This document shows, piece after piece, positions 5,204 through 5,322 of a stretch of 5,322 nucleotides of DNA. The notes under the pieces were generated by a model. It saw only the letters and a program-made list of their open reading frames with translations. It searched no databases and was not told where the DNA came from. Location of the stretch: assembly GCA_003457145.1 (NCBI GenBank), contig DMSR01000510.1:1-5322 (forward strand), in the 5' to 3' direction. The position numbers and the translations under genes are program-made. The stretch is from Bacillus sp. (in: firmicutes) (GTDB taxonomy: Bacteria; Bacillota; Bacilli; Bacillales; Cytobacillaceae). Numbering within the stretch: position 1 is the first letter of the stretch; each line of letters opens with the position of its first letter.

Positions 5204-5322
5204 CTTACTCGCTAATTCTTCCATGACACGGTACAGTCTTTCGGCAGCGTCAGGCATGCCTAATTTTTTCGCGGCTTTTTTCATATCGTTCAATTTTTGA
5301 CGCCGCTGATCTACCGCGCCAC
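5201..5322 (-). CDS. murG: MurG C-terminus (39 residues; 5' part outside the window)
   Basis: MurG is the peripheral membrane GT28-family glycosyltransferase that adds GlcNAc to lipid I to make lipid II. Only the end is present: GAVDQRRQKLNDMKKAAKKL followed by GMPDAAERLYRVMEELASK and a TAG stop at 5203-5201. This is a helical, Lys-rich segment ending in the 'AA..LY.VM..L' pattern typical of the last MurG helix in Bacillus. The glycosyltransferase core and substrate-binding motifs lie outside. The call rests on this tail plus position directly before murB in the Bacillus order, so it is good but less certain than the full genes. Confidence 0.85.
   Translation of the reverse strand, partial: GAVDQRRQKLNDMKKAAKKLGMPDAAERLYRVMEELASK

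Noticed and set aside
1..5322. Novel defence, mobile or CRISPR-type system
   Set aside because: All substantial frames are accounted for by conserved dcw genes in standard order; no integrase, transposase, terminal repeats or spaced direct repeats were seen.

Overview
The window is a section of the division and cell wall (dcw) cluster of a Gram-positive bacterium of the Bacillus type. Every real gene lies on the minus strand, so transcription runs from high to low coordinates: 3' end of murG, murB, divIB (ftsQ), two tandem DUF881 genes (ylxW, ylxX), sbp, and the first 297 codons of ftsA. This is the murG-murB-divIB-ylxW-ylxX-sbp-ftsA order known from Bacillus subtilis. The A+T-rich base composition, strong purine-rich ribosome binding sites, TTG/GTG start candidates and a 263-residue DivIB all fit Bacillaceae. 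The species cannot be named from this stretch.

Layout: 5322-5201 holds the last 39 residues of MurG. After a 61-base gap with a small palindrome comes murB (5139-4231). A 295-base spacer follows (4230-3936) with a good extended -10 promoter candidate, a perfect 8-bp hairpin and a possible 36-codon leader ORF. Then come divIB (3935-3144), ylxW (to 2462, overlapping the end of divIB), a 157-base gap with an uncertain ylxX start, ylxX (to 1570), sbp (1570-1220, overlapping ylxX by one base) and a 326-base spacer that should hold the ftsAZ promoters. The window ends inside ftsA.

How the genes work together: MurB and MurG make peptidoglycan precursors, UDP-MurNAc and lipid II respectively. DivIB is a single-pass division protein of the DivIB-DivIC-FtsL group. 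FtsA anchors FtsZ to the membrane. Sbp and the two DUF881 proteins are membrane-associated and conserved at this site, but their roles are poorly defined.

I see no transposon, CRISPR array, tRNA, phage gene or defence system. The gene content is ordinary core genome. The less explained material is in the spacers and overlaps: the leader upstream of divIB, two competing small hairpins beside the ftsA ribosome binding site, a candidate sigma-H promoter, and a purine-rich stretch read in two frames at the divIB/ylxW junction.
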